From contig NZ_CP116968.1 of assembly GCF_032051675.1 (NCBI RefSeq), forward strand, positions 1,178,001 through 1,242,000: DNA of 64,000 nt. Direction: 5' to 3'. Source of the DNA: Candidatus Nitrospira neomarina. GTDB taxonomy: Bacteria > Nitrospirota > Nitrospiria > Nitrospirales > UBA8639. The notes below the pieces were generated by a model that made no database searches, had not been told where the DNA came from, and saw nothing but the letters and a program-made list of their open reading frames with translations. Both the position numbers and the translations under genes were made by a program. Below are positions 9,417 through 18,233 of the stretch, in pieces; position 1 is the stretch's first letter, and every line of letters starts with the position of its first letter.

Positions 9417-9776
9417 ATGGATGGTACATCGTTAGCTATTATTGCGAGCGGAGTCTTGGTGGGTATGGGTGCCTCCTTCACCGGGCTCGGAGGCGGATTT
9501 TTGATGGTCCCCCTGCTCTTATTTCTCGGCTTCACGGCACAAAAAGCCGTCGGCACCTCATTTGTCGGAATCCTGGTGATTGCGGTCTCGGCCTTGATTG
9601 CCCACGGGAGGATGGCCAACGTGGATTACAAATATGGCCTTCTGCTCGGTCTGGGCGGAGTCATCGGGGCACAAATCGGTGCGCGCCTTGTTGAAGGTCT
9701 TCCCACTGAACTGTTCAAAAAAATCTTCGCGGTCATGCTCATTGGCCTGGCGATATATCTCTTTGTGAAAAAATAG
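9417..9776 (+). CDS. Half-size TauE/SafE-family membrane permease
   Basis: A 119-residue membrane protein. The ATG at 9417 follows AAGGA and opens directly into a hydrophobic segment, so the long N-terminal extension back to 9249 is rejected. It has the repeat unit of TauE/SafE (sulfite exporter / DUF81) permeases: GMGASFTGLGGGFLMVPLLL, then GTSFVGIL, GRMANVDYKYGLLLGLGG and GAQIGARL, with about four membrane segments. Normal family members are about 250 residues with two such repeats. This one ends naturally after a single repeat, so it would have to act as a homodimer or with an unlinked partner. Transport of sulfite or other anions is family knowledge only. Confidence 0.82.
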   Translation: MDGTSLAIIASGVLVGMGASFTGLGGGFLMVPLLLFLGFTAQKAVGTSFVGILVIAVSALIAHGRMANVDYKYGLLLGLGGVIGAQIGARLVEGLPTELFKKIFAVMLIGLAIYLFVKK

Positions 9777-10120
9777 GACCAAGTCGAGACACAGTCCCGG
9801 CATCAGGGGACATCGGCACGTCGTTGGTTATCGCTACCGGATATCCAGTGAACGGTACAATCAATTTTTGCTGAAATGACTATTTTCAATACATATCTCT
9901 TGCCAATTGATCATACTTAATAGTAACTATGAAAGGGGGGTGGCTTCTCTTTGGCTGCATGTTTGACTCCAGTAGGCATGACCGTCCGTCAGTGGTGATG
10001 AGCTTTCCCAAGATGGATTTTGGAGGACCGACGCCACAGCCTGAAATCTGTGGCGACCGGTCCATGTAACGCACCAACCACGACATTCCAGTATGGCATT
10101 GTGTTTGCGGAAAGACCCTG
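9777..10120. other. Leader region of the cation antiporter gene
   Basis: About 340 bases. A 46-codon ORF (9928-10068) is possible but shows no family features or good ribosome-binding site. The clear structure is a long stem-loop at 10025-10063, listed separately. No terminator for the TauE-like gene was found. Confidence 0.4.
10025..10063. promoter_or_regulatory. Long GC-rich stem-loop in the 5' region of the cation antiporter gene
   Basis: The arms GGACCGACGCCACAG (10025-10039) and CTGTGGCGACCGGTCC (10048-10063) are complementary over 14 base pairs with one small bulge and an 8-base loop. The hairpin ends 57 bases before the antiporter ATG at 10121. No T-run follows on either strand, so it is not an intrinsic terminator. 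It may be an RNA structure in the leader or a dyad for a DNA-binding protein. Confidence 0.5.
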
Positions 10121-12097
10121 ATGATTGAGCCGATTTTTCTCCAGTCTCTCTTTTTACTGGGAACAGCCGTCGTCGTGGTGGTTGTATTCCACAGACTTCA
10201 TATCCCCTCACCACTTGCCTATCTGCTCGTTGGCGTGTTGCTTGGTTCCTACACCCCGGGGCCGGTCATAGAGGCCCAACCGGTTCGCGCTTTGGCAGAA
10301 TTCGGAATTGTCTTCTTATTGTTTACGATCGGCCTGAATTTTTCGATGCCGCAAATCCATGCCTTGCGTCATCAGTTACTGGGTCTGGGAACGGGGCAGG
10401 TCCTGCTCACGACGATCGCTGTGGGTCTCCTGGCTTGGCTCGTGGACTTGCCCATTGCCGCAGCCTTTGTCGTGGGAGCGGTGTTCGCGCAGTCCTCCAC
10501 AACGATTATCAGCAAGCAACTCATCGAACAGGGAGAGGAGCATAGTCGGCACGGACGATTGGGAATCGCCATGTCCGTGTTTCAGGATGTGACAGCCGTC
10601 CCATTCGTGGTCGTCATCCCTGTGCTCGCTATGGCTAATACGGAGATTGTGGTTCTGGCTGGTTCACTCGGGATGGCGTTTGCGAAGGCAGCCCTGGCGT
10701 TCGGACTGGTCTTCCTGGCCGGACGATGGGTGATGCGTCCCTTATTTTATCTGGTTGCAGAGCTTCGCTCTACGGAAGTGTTCACGCTGACAGTTCTGTT
10801 TGTGTCATTGGTTTCGGCATGGACTACGAGTAGTCTTGGCCTGTCTATGGCTTTCGGGGCCTTCCTGGCAGGGATGATGCTGGGTGAGACCGAATTCCGA
10901 CATCAGGTGGAATCTACCATTCGCCCCTTCCGCGATGTGTTGCTTGGGCTGTTCTTTATCGGGATCGGCATGCTGGTCGACCCGTCGTCAATTCCGGGCA
11001 TTTGGCATTGGGCATTAATGGGCGCCATGGTCTTGTTGCTCATCAAGGCAGCCCTGGTGGCGCTGATGGTACGATTATCGGGTATGGACACCTTGACTGC
11101 CTGGCGGACCGGATGGCTGTTGGCGGTGGGAGGTGAGTTCGGGTTCGCTCTGCTCTCCATTGCACTGGATGTGGGCGTGATCCAGGCAAATATCGGTCAG
11201 ATTGTGCTGACCTCTGTGCTATTTTCTATGATCGTTGCCCCCTTTCTCATTCGGTACAATCAGGTGCTTGCCCGCTGGTGCGCACCTCGTCCGGCCCGGG
11301 AGGGGAAGGATGCAGTGCCCCAAGTGAGTATCGATTCCCTCGGGCCTCTTCGGGATCATGTCATTATTTGCGGGTATGGGCGCATCGGTCAGAGTGTGGC
11401 CCACCTTCTGGAAGAAGAACACATTCCTTATGTGGCATTGGATTTGGATTCGTCCAGAGTCAAGGACGCGAATATCGCCGGCGAGGGGGTGTTTTACGGG
11501 GATGCTTCGGAACGCACCATTCTTGAAGGGGTTGGTGTCGGCACGGCCCGGCTGGTCGTGATCGCTCATGCCGATGTGGCCTCCGCTCATAAAACGCTGC
11601 ATCACCTTCGCGCCTTACGTCCGGATCTTCCGATCATGGTCCGCACTCGGGATGAAACCCATGTCGATGAATTGCGTGCGGCTGGTGCGACGGAGGTGGT
11701 GCCGGAGACACTGGAAGCGGGTCTCATGATCGCTGCACATGCCTTGGTGTTGTTGAATGTGCCTATTTCCCGTGTGGCGCGCCGTATGCGGGAACAGCGA
11801 AATGGGCGGTATCACTTATTACGTGAGTTTTTTCTGGGCGATAGTCTGTTGGCCTACACGAGGCAGGAACACAACGTCGACCGCCTTCGCCCTGTGGTTC
11901 TGCCGCCGGACAGTTCTTTTGTGGGACACACATTAAATCAACTGAATCTCAACGGCGTCGCGATTGCCGCTTTGGTCCGGGAAGGGCAACGGCAACTTAT
12001 GCCGTCAGGTGAGACCAGACTGGAGGCATGGGATGTCGTGGTATTATTCGGCTCGCCTGATGATCTACAACGCGCTGAACGCGCCCTGCTCGGATAA
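10121..12097 (+). CDS. KefB/CPA2-type monovalent cation:proton antiporter with RCK domains
   Basis: A 658-residue protein in three parts. Residues 1-385 form a CPA2 Na+/H+ exchanger domain of about 12 membrane segments (LAEFGIVFLLFTIGLNFS, FQDVTAVPFVVVIP, WLLAVGGEFGFALLS). Residues 410-530 are a TrkA-N (RCK) domain with VIICGYGRIGQS and an acidic strand end LDLDSSRV that favours NAD(H). Residues 580-658 are a TrkA-C domain (LPPDSSFVGHTLNQLNLNG). Such proteins exchange K+ or Na+ for protons in the inner membrane under nucleotide control. Whether it exports K+ or Na+ is not decided by sequence. No KefG/KefF ancillary gene is adjacent; WrbA lies about 1.1 kb downstream. A hairpin precedes the gene. 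Confidence 0.9.
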   Translation: MIEPIFLQSLFLLGTAVVVVVVFHRLHIPSPLAYLLVGVLLGSYTPGPVIEAQPVRALAEFGIVFLLFTIGLNFSMPQIHALRHQLLGLGTGQVLLTTIAVGLLAWLVDLPIAAAFVVGAVFAQSSTTIISKQLIEQGEEHSRHGRLGIAMSVFQDVTAVPFVVVIPVLAMANTEIVVLAGSLGMAFAKAALAFGLVFLAGRWVMRPLFYLVAELRSTEVFTLTVLFVSLVSAWTTSSLGLSMAFGAFLAGMMLGETEFRHQVESTIRPFRDVLLGLFFIGIGMLVDPSSIPGIWHWALMGAMVLLLIKAALVALMVRLSGMDTLTAWRTGWLLAVGGEFGFALLSIALDVGVIQANIGQIVLTSVLFSMIVAPFLIRYNQVLARWCAPRPAREGKDAVPQVSIDSLGPLRDHVIICGYGRIGQSVAHLLEEEHIPYVALDLDSSRVKDANIAGEGVFYGDASERTILEGVGVGTARLVVIAHADVASAHKTLHHLRALRPDLPIMVRTRDETHVDELRAAGATEVVPETLEAGLMIAAHALVLLNVPISRVARRMREQRNGRYHLLREFFLGDSLLAYTRQEHNVDRLRPVVLPPDSSFVGHTLNQLNLNGVAIAALVREGQRQLMPSGETRLEAWDVVVLFGSPDDLQRAERALLG

Positions 12098-12328
12098 CGG
12101 GGATACGAATCTAGGGGGCTACGGCGTTATCGGGTGAATTCATCCTGGAAGCCTTACAATCCCTCAGTGGATGAGTGCCGTAACGTCATTCCGCGCGTTC
12201 CACCCAATTCTGTATTGAACCTCTTATGGCGTTTATGGCCATTTCTTTGACAAACGTCTGCATTTTCAGCATATTGCTTCTAGTACTTCATCCGACTTAA
12301 CAGACCTTTATTGTTGTGAGGTATTTCT

Positions 12329-12670
12329 ATGGCAACATGGCTCATTCCGGCACTGAAAGCCGTTCTTCCACATATCGGGACAATTATTTCGGCCACCGGA
12401 CCCGCATTTACAAAAAAAGAAGCGGCTCCCACCACTGATCAGACGCATTTGTTGCAGCAACAAATCAGCGAATTACAGGCAGCTGCCTCCCAGAACGCCA
12501 CGCATGTCAAAGAACTTGCCGAACAATTGCAACGCACCGTTGCGGCCATCGAACAGGCCGCCTCGGTGGCCACATCCAATCAGCAGCGCGCCTTGAAACT
12601 CAGTCTTGCGGCGATCGGCATTTCCGCCATAACCCTTTTAGCTGTTGTCTTTCAAGTGCTCGTCCCTTAA
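12329..12670 (+). CDS. Small coiled-coil protein with C-terminal membrane anchor
   Basis: A 113-residue protein. A short N-terminal segment (LIPALKAVLPHIGTIISATG) is followed by a Gln/Ala-rich coiled coil (about 38-85, heptads such as ELQAAASQNATHVKELAEQL) and a C-terminal hydrophobic helix (89-113) ending FQVLVP, so it is probably tail-anchored. GTGAGG lies upstream of the ATG. I recognise no family. It is isolated, 230 bases after the antiporter. No function is assigned. Confidence 0.6.
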   Translation: MATWLIPALKAVLPHIGTIISATGPAFTKKEAAPTTDQTHLLQQQISELQAAASQNATHVKELAEQLQRTVAAIEQAASVATSNQQRALKLSLAAIGISAITLLAVVFQVLVP

Positions 12671-13208
12671 AACTTCATCACGCATTCACAAATCGACACC
12701 CCATAGAGAAGAGCAGAACGCACCAAAAGACTGAATTGGTCTATCTCCTCTTTCAATAAAACGAACCAATTGCAGCATTACGAGAATCGAAAACGGAGAT
12801 CAGAAGACTTAACGGTTGGTGTCTGCTCAGAGTAAGGGAGAAAAAGGGGTTACCCGTTTGTCGTTAACTCATGAATAGGCTAACCCGCAGTTATAAACGC
12901 AGCCTTTGGATAATTGACCTTCGAAGTCTGTACTGAATGATAGCTCATGTGCCCTTGCATCTAACAATTGCGTATACAGTTCCCAAATTAAGCGAGCCCT
13001 CCCTGAATTTTTTCCTGATTGTCAAATGGGTATATATGCCTGTAAACGCTATTGGCAGGCCCTAGCCAACTCCTTTTTCAATTTTTGAAGCTGAAAACAG
13101 TGGGGCTCTCTTGTTAAGGTGACCCATAATTGCTGTGTTCAACTACCGCTGATAGTCTCCGATTCCTCGACAATGAATCAAATATTCTCTGAATAGAAGG
13201 AGGGTAAC
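12671..13208. other. Long intergenic region upstream of wrbA
   Basis: These 540 bases contain no ORF I can support. A 7-bp inverted repeat (AATTGGT at 12734 / ACCAATT at 12765) is spaced too widely to be a confident terminator. GAAGGAGG just before 13209 is the wrbA ribosome-binding site. No tRNA or other RNA gene is recognised. Confidence 0.4.
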
Positions 13209-13820
13209 ATGAAAGTGTTAATCGTGTACTATTCGATGTATGGGCATATCTATCAATTGGCACAGGCGGTTGAACAAGGAGTCCGACAGGTCAAAGACAT
13301 TAATGTTGAGTTACGACGTGTTCCTGAAACCTTACCTGACAATGTGTTGGAGAAAATGGGGGCGATCGATGCGCAGAAGCAGCAGACTCATATACCAATC
13401 TGCACAGTTGATGAATTAGGGGAAGCTGGTGCGATTATCTTTGGTACTCCAACCCGATTTGGCAACATGTGCGGACAAATGCGACAGTTTCTGGATGGCA
13501 CAGGAAAGCTATGGATGAGTGGGGCTTTGGTTGGAAAGGTGGGAAGCGTCTTTGCCAGTTCCAACTCACAGCATGGCGGACAGGAATCGACCATTCTCAG
13601 TTTCCACACGACCCTATTACACCACGGTATGATCATTGTGGGCTTGCCCTATACTTTTCAGGGGCAGATGACCATGGATGAGATTAGTGGAGGTTCTCCC
13701 TATGGAGCCGCGACAATTGCCGGTGGTGATGGGAGTCGTTTTCCAAGTGAAAACGAGCTAGCTGGCGCACGCTTCCAGGGTGAGCATGTCGCCACAATCG
13801 CCAGAAAGCTATCGGCCTGA
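13209..13820 (+). CDS. wrbA: NAD(P)H:quinone oxidoreductase, WrbA type
   Basis: A 203-residue flavodoxin-like protein, the family's usual length, with AAGGAGGG before the ATG. The N-terminal FMN phosphate loop [13 protein letters not shown], the [21 protein letters not shown] motif (about 78-98) and the [25 protein letters not shown] segment are diagnostic of WrbA. The enzyme is a cytoplasmic FMN-dependent tetramer that reduces quinones by two electrons, avoiding semiquinone formation. It stands alone, with long non-coding flanks on both sides. Confidence 0.95.
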   Translation: MKVLIVYYSMYGHIYQLAQAVEQGVRQVKDINVELRRVPETLPDNVLEKMGAIDAQKQQTHIPICTVDELGEAGAIIFGTPTRFGNMCGQMRQFLDGTGKLWMSGALVGKVGSVFASSNSQHGGQESTILSFHTTLLHHGMIIVGLPYTFQGQMTMDEISGGSPYGAATIAGGDGSRFPSENELAGARFQGEHVATIARKLSA

Positions 13821-14078
13821 GCAGACACGTGTGGATCTTGTAAATTTCAGCCACTTGTTCCACCTCCGAATACCACCTGCGCACACACTTTTATCAAGGC
13901 ACTATCTCCAAACGAGAAAACGCCGCACATTTTATCTCTATAACCAGGGAAGGACGTATTCATAACCTGACTTCCTTTCATGAACATAGGGGAGGAATGT
14001 CACAAAGTAATCGAACCAAGGAAAATAAAATCTATATTGGGGATGCAGGTATTAAGAGGGATAGGTGTTTCACGATGG

Positions 14079-17000
14079 TTACGGACGGCAGGTTGCACGC
14101 TGACCAGTGGTCTGGCTGAAGAGAACCGGTGGGGCATATGTCGCTACGTGAAAGGGAACAGTTGGGGTTTGATTGTTTGAACCTACATGACGATCGATCG
14201 GATTCAAGGCACCAGAATGAGAGGCAAACGGCAGAAGGGGACTGGCTAACAAGGTTCCAGGAGTAGGCGCGATGGTGTCGGCCTTGGTATTTACAAACGA
14301 ACTAAACCGGCCTTGCTCCGCCACACATTTGGTCCCATACAGGGTTGTCACCGGAACCAGATTTTGCGGCAAGGGCATAATAGTACTACTGAGGAATTGA
14401 ACCGGGGATTCAATATTGACCCTGCCGCTGCCCCCGAACTGCGAACGGGCATCCAAGAACGTGAATGGGTCCATCACAATTGCCAAATTGGCCGTGAGGG
14501 TGATATCACCTCCAGATCCTGCAACGGCGGTACTCAAAACCTGACTATTTTTTAGTACGATAAAATCCGGGTCGAAATTGATACTTCCGGCCGACCCGGA
14601 TCCTTCCTGAACCCGGCTGGTCACCTGACTATTGGTCACATCAATGCGGTTATCTGCCGTGAGTTTGATATTTCCACCCACCGCCGACCCCGCTTCTGTT
14701 GTCACAGAGGCCTTGTCAAGCAGGATGGAATCACTGGCCGTAATAAAAATATCTCCGGCATTTCCCGTGCCGGTTGTGGATGCACTAATAGCGGCTCCAT
14801 CTTTCAATTTGATCACGGGGGCAGTAATCCGTAGATCCCCTCCTAATCCAGGTCCTTCCGTGCTACTAAAGGTTCCACTTCGGACAACTCGTGTTCCCTC
14901 AAGAATTCCTACTCCTTTTGCCAGAAAACTTTCCGTCGCCACTACCTGAATATTGCCTCCTGCTCCCGCGTCAATCGCATCCTCGCGAGGGATACTGCTG
15001 ACGGAAATCTGCCCTCCGCTCTTTATTTCTATCGTTTTCGAAACAACCTCAATTTGCCCAGCGTCACCCGCCCCATCAGTACTGCTTGAAATCTTACTTG
15101 GCAGGGGTCTTCCGATGGCATCCGGGAAGGGGACCATGCCCGACATGATGAGCTTATCTGCTGTGAGAAGAATTTTTCCGCCCGGCCCTGCATTCTCAGG
15201 CTGAAGATTTGTCGTGCCATTGTTGATTTGCGCCCCATTAGCAATTGTCAGATTTTTGGCCGAAATAATAATATCTCCAGCCTGATTGATTCCGTGGGTT
15301 CTGGTTCCAATGCTGGTTGGTCTAATCGTCCGCCCATTTGCTTCGGGAAAGGGATCCGATCCGATTGGATTTTTCGGGAATTCAGTACGCATAAGGTATC
15401 CGGAAATCGTTAAACTGTCATGGGCCGTAATCGTCACGTTCCCCCGCTGAACCCCCGGCGTACCGGATTGAGATTCAGCGGTGACATCGGCTCCATCACG
15501 GATCACAATAGTATTGGCTGTCAGCGAAACATTTCCGGTTCCTGCCGGTCCGATTACTCCAGCGCGGATAGTGGTTGGAGCCCAACCGAATTTTCCTGAT
15601 CCCCCAACTATTCGTGCGCCTGATAGGATTATGGTGTCAGCTTTAACAGTGATATCTCCTGCACGCGGGCGCTGTCCCTTTGGCATGTTGGCCACTATCT
15701 TTTCTATGGCCTCCGTTATGGGTATCACTCTTCCGGAGGATGACGGGGCTATGATTTCCGCCCCATCTTTCATCACAACAGTTTTAGCTGTAATCGAAAT
15801 ATCGCCGGCATTACCAAGAGGTAGATCCGCTAGCCGATTGTCGTGTTCCTCTGCGCGAGCAATAATTCGACTTGATATTTCCTGGGTCTTGCTGGTGTTA
15901 TTGATTTCTGGATCATGCACGCTCATGAATCCCGAGAGAGAAACATGTTCTTCGGCACTGATACTTACCCGGCCGGCATTACCACTTCCCCGGCCTCTGG
16001 TTCTTGATGAAATCCAGGCACCATCCAGCATTTCAATATTTTTGGCCGTGATGGTAATGTCACCACCATGACCGGGACCCTCTGTACCACTAGAAATCTC
16101 ACTTCTAAAAATTGTCCTGTTCTTGTCCACTTTTTCGTACGCACCTGACAATCGAATCGTCTCTCCCACGTCAAGGTGTATTTTCCCACCAGCTCCCGCT
16201 CCATTTAGAGCCGCATTGGAGATGAGGCCTCCGCCGGCAACCAATAGGTTTTCTGCACTGATTTGAATATCGCCTCCGCGATTCACGCCTTTTGTCTGAG
16301 CACGAAGTGCACTCTGAACGACGGTTCGGGGGTTAAGGGTGTTTTGTGGAAGAAGATTCGGTGGAAACTCCGTTCGAACCGCGGTTCCCGAGATGACAAG
16401 ATTTTCTTCTGCATGTATCTGGATGCTGCCGGTTTTTTCTATTCTAGTCATAGATGCCGTTTCCGCCGTGACCATACCTCCATCTTCAATCGTGATATTG
16501 TCTGCTTCCAACAGAATGTGCCCCGCCGAAGCCGGGCCAGTCGCGCTGGCTGTCATTTCACTTGGAATAATGTCGATGACCTTTCCGTCCATTTCGGCTC
16601 CAGTAAGGTTTAGCGTAGCCGCCTTAATGTTCACGGTCCCGGCAGATGGAGCATTATCGAGCATGTGCATGTCCGGTTGCTCCTGTCCCATTGACGCGAC
16701 ATCTATTTTCGCCCCATCCAAGATTCGGACAGTTTGACCGGTAATATTGATCGTTCCGCCGGAACCCAGGAGTCCATTCCCCGGAAAAGTCAATTCACTG
16801 GCACCCGCAAAGAGGCCTGATGAAGCGATGTCATTGGCATGTGTGCCTGAAAGAAGAATGTTTCCTGAAGCCGCAATAAAGATTTTTCCGGCATCGCCGC
16901 TGCCTCGTCCAACGGTGCCGGTTGAAATGCGAGCCCCCTCACGTATGGTGAGATTCCCGGTCTGTACCGTGATGGTACCCGCCCGACCTGTTCCCACCGT

Positions 17001-18233
17001 GTTGGCAAACAAGCCGCTAACGGCCTCTTCCCCGGGCGAAAAATTAGTTAAACGTTTATCACCCCCGGATAGGGTGATGTCGCCATCAGGGGCAGTGACC
17101 ATGATGGTTCCCGCATCACCTTCGCCTCGGGTGCTCACTGATATGTGTCCGCCATCGGTCAACTCCAATGTTTTTGCCCTGATCGTAATCGTTCCCCCCT
17201 TCCCGGAGCCTTCTGTCCTGGCAAATATCCCGCTCGGGGTGTTTGTTTGCCCGCCTGTACCCGCTACCTGGACATTTTCGCTTACCTTAATATCGACATG
17301 GCCACCTTTTTGCGCCCCCAGCGTATTGGCACGGATTTGGGAATCGTGATCGAGGACCAATCGACCGCCCCGAATCAACACCCTGCCACCATGTTCTCCG
17401 CCGACATCCATGCCAGACTGGTCCGAGATCCGGATGGTGCCATCCGACCCCATGGTTTGCCCATGAATATTGGAAGTCCGGTCCAACGTGTTCGCCAGAA
17501 TTTCTCCCGGCGAGCCGACACTCGCCAGGGCAATCTGCCCTCCTGGTGCAGTGAGACTGCTACGGCCAATGGTGATGTCACCGCCTACGAGCGAAAGCGT
17601 TTGGCCTTCCGAAACCGACAACGTACTGCCTTCAACAGAAATGCCGGCTGGATTCGGACCGAGAAATCCAAAGGCCGCAATCGGAGCAATGCTAAGAAGA
17701 GAATCCTGTGCACCGGGCAATGCGGTGAACTGTGCCCCATCTGCCAGTCGCACATAATCAGCGGTCGTAAAATGGGTGGCCCCGCCCACATTCAAGGCAG
17801 CATTGGGGCCGAAGACTATTCCCGCGGGATTCATCAAAAAGAGATTGGCATTGCCGAAGCCTTTGGTCTGAATGGTTCCAAAAATATTGGAAGGATTGCC
17901 GCCGGTGACGCGACTCAGGATGTTTGAAGTCGGAAGTCCCGAATCGTTCATGAAGTTGGCAATATTGTCGGTGGGAACACCAAACTCCCCAAAGCTATGG
18001 AAGAGATTGCCTCCGCCACCCGGCCTTGTTCCACCGGTAATATCATGTTGAACCGCTCCGCCGGGAAGATGCCTCGGCGCACTGACCTGAGTATTGAGTC
18101 CGGATGAAGTAATGGGTGGTGTTTGAGCCTGAGCCAGACTTACCACCACAAACATGAAGGTCCCAACGGACAAAAAGACAACGAGTATCCTTTGCAATTT
18201 TCTTTGGAAGATGTTGAAAGGAAAGCGAAGCAC
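14079..18233 (-). CDS. Two-partner-secretion exoprotein with filamentous-haemagglutinin N-terminal domain
   Basis: A 1384-residue protein. The start is a GTG at 18233 with AAGGA 8 bases upstream. Residues 1-36 are a long signal peptide ending AQAQ. Residues 37-200 form a TPS (haemagglutination activity) domain with GNLFHSFGEFGVPTDNIANF, NPSNIFGTIQ and NANLFLMNPAGIVFGP. Residues 230-1260 are many degenerate repeats of the type GxGNAGDITITAxxIxIxDGA, predicting a very long beta-helix. The C-terminal 120 residues are non-repetitive with two cysteines (GTKCVAEQ and ATCRP). The protein should be exported by Sec and then a TpsB (FhaC-type) transporter to act on or outside the cell surface, in adhesion or biofilm. 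No TpsB gene is present in the window. Confidence 0.9.
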   Translation of the reverse strand: MLRFPFNIFQRKLQRILVVFLSVGTFMFVVVSLAQAQTPPITSSGLNTQVSAPRHLPGGAVQHDITGGTRPGGGGNLFHSFGEFGVPTDNIANFMNDSGLPTSNILSRVTGGNPSNIFGTIQTKGFGNANLFLMNPAGIVFGPNAALNVGGATHFTTADYVRLADGAQFTALPGAQDSLLSIAPIAAFGFLGPNPAGISVEGSTLSVSEGQTLSLVGGDITIGRSSLTAPGGQIALASVGSPGEILANTLDRTSNIHGQTMGSDGTIRISDQSGMDVGGEHGGRVLIRGGRLVLDHDSQIRANTLGAQKGGHVDIKVSENVQVAGTGGQTNTPSGIFARTEGSGKGGTITIRAKTLELTDGGHISVSTRGEGDAGTIMVTAPDGDITLSGGDKRLTNFSPGEEAVSGLFANTVGTGRAGTITVQTGNLTIREGARISTGTVGRGSGDAGKIFIAASGNILLSGTHANDIASSGLFAGASELTFPGNGLLGSGGTINITGQTVRILDGAKIDVASMGQEQPDMHMLDNAPSAGTVNIKAATLNLTGAEMDGKVIDIIPSEMTASATGPASAGHILLEADNITIEDGGMVTAETASMTRIEKTGSIQIHAEENLVISGTAVRTEFPPNLLPQNTLNPRTVVQSALRAQTKGVNRGGDIQISAENLLVAGGGLISNAALNGAGAGGKIHLDVGETIRLSGAYEKVDKNRTIFRSEISSGTEGPGHGGDITITAKNIEMLDGAWISSRTRGRGSGNAGRVSISAEEHVSLSGFMSVHDPEINNTSKTQEISSRIIARAEEHDNRLADLPLGNAGDISITAKTVVMKDGAEIIAPSSSGRVIPITEAIEKIVANMPKGQRPRAGDITVKADTIILSGARIVGGSGKFGWAPTTIRAGVIGPAGTGNVSLTANTIVIRDGADVTAESQSGTPGVQRGNVTITAHDSLTISGYLMRTEFPKNPIGSDPFPEANGRTIRPTSIGTRTHGINQAGDIIISAKNLTIANGAQINNGTTNLQPENAGPGGKILLTADKLIMSGMVPFPDAIGRPLPSKISSSTDGAGDAGQIEVVSKTIEIKSGGQISVSSIPREDAIDAGAGGNIQVVATESFLAKGVGILEGTRVVRSGTFSSTEGPGLGGDLRITAPVIKLKDGAAISASTTGTGNAGDIFITASDSILLDKASVTTEAGSAVGGNIKLTADNRIDVTNSQVTSRVQEGSGSAGSINFDPDFIVLKNSQVLSTAVAGSGGDITLTANLAIVMDPFTFLDARSQFGGSGRVNIESPVQFLSSTIMPLPQNLVPVTTLYGTKCVAEQGRFSSFVNTKADTIAPTPGTLLASPLLPFASHSGALNPIDRHVGSNNQTPTVPFHVATYAPPVLFSQTTGQRATCRP

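Noticed and set aside
9928-10068. 46-codon ORF before the cation antiporter gene
   Set aside because: It has no ribosome-binding site or family match and overlaps a stable stem-loop; more likely leader sequence.
15481-17927. Long plus-strand ORFs opposite the exoprotein gene
   Set aside because: They are antisense shadows of a repetitive, Gly/Thr-rich coding sequence; the minus-strand frame has a signal peptide and TPS domain.
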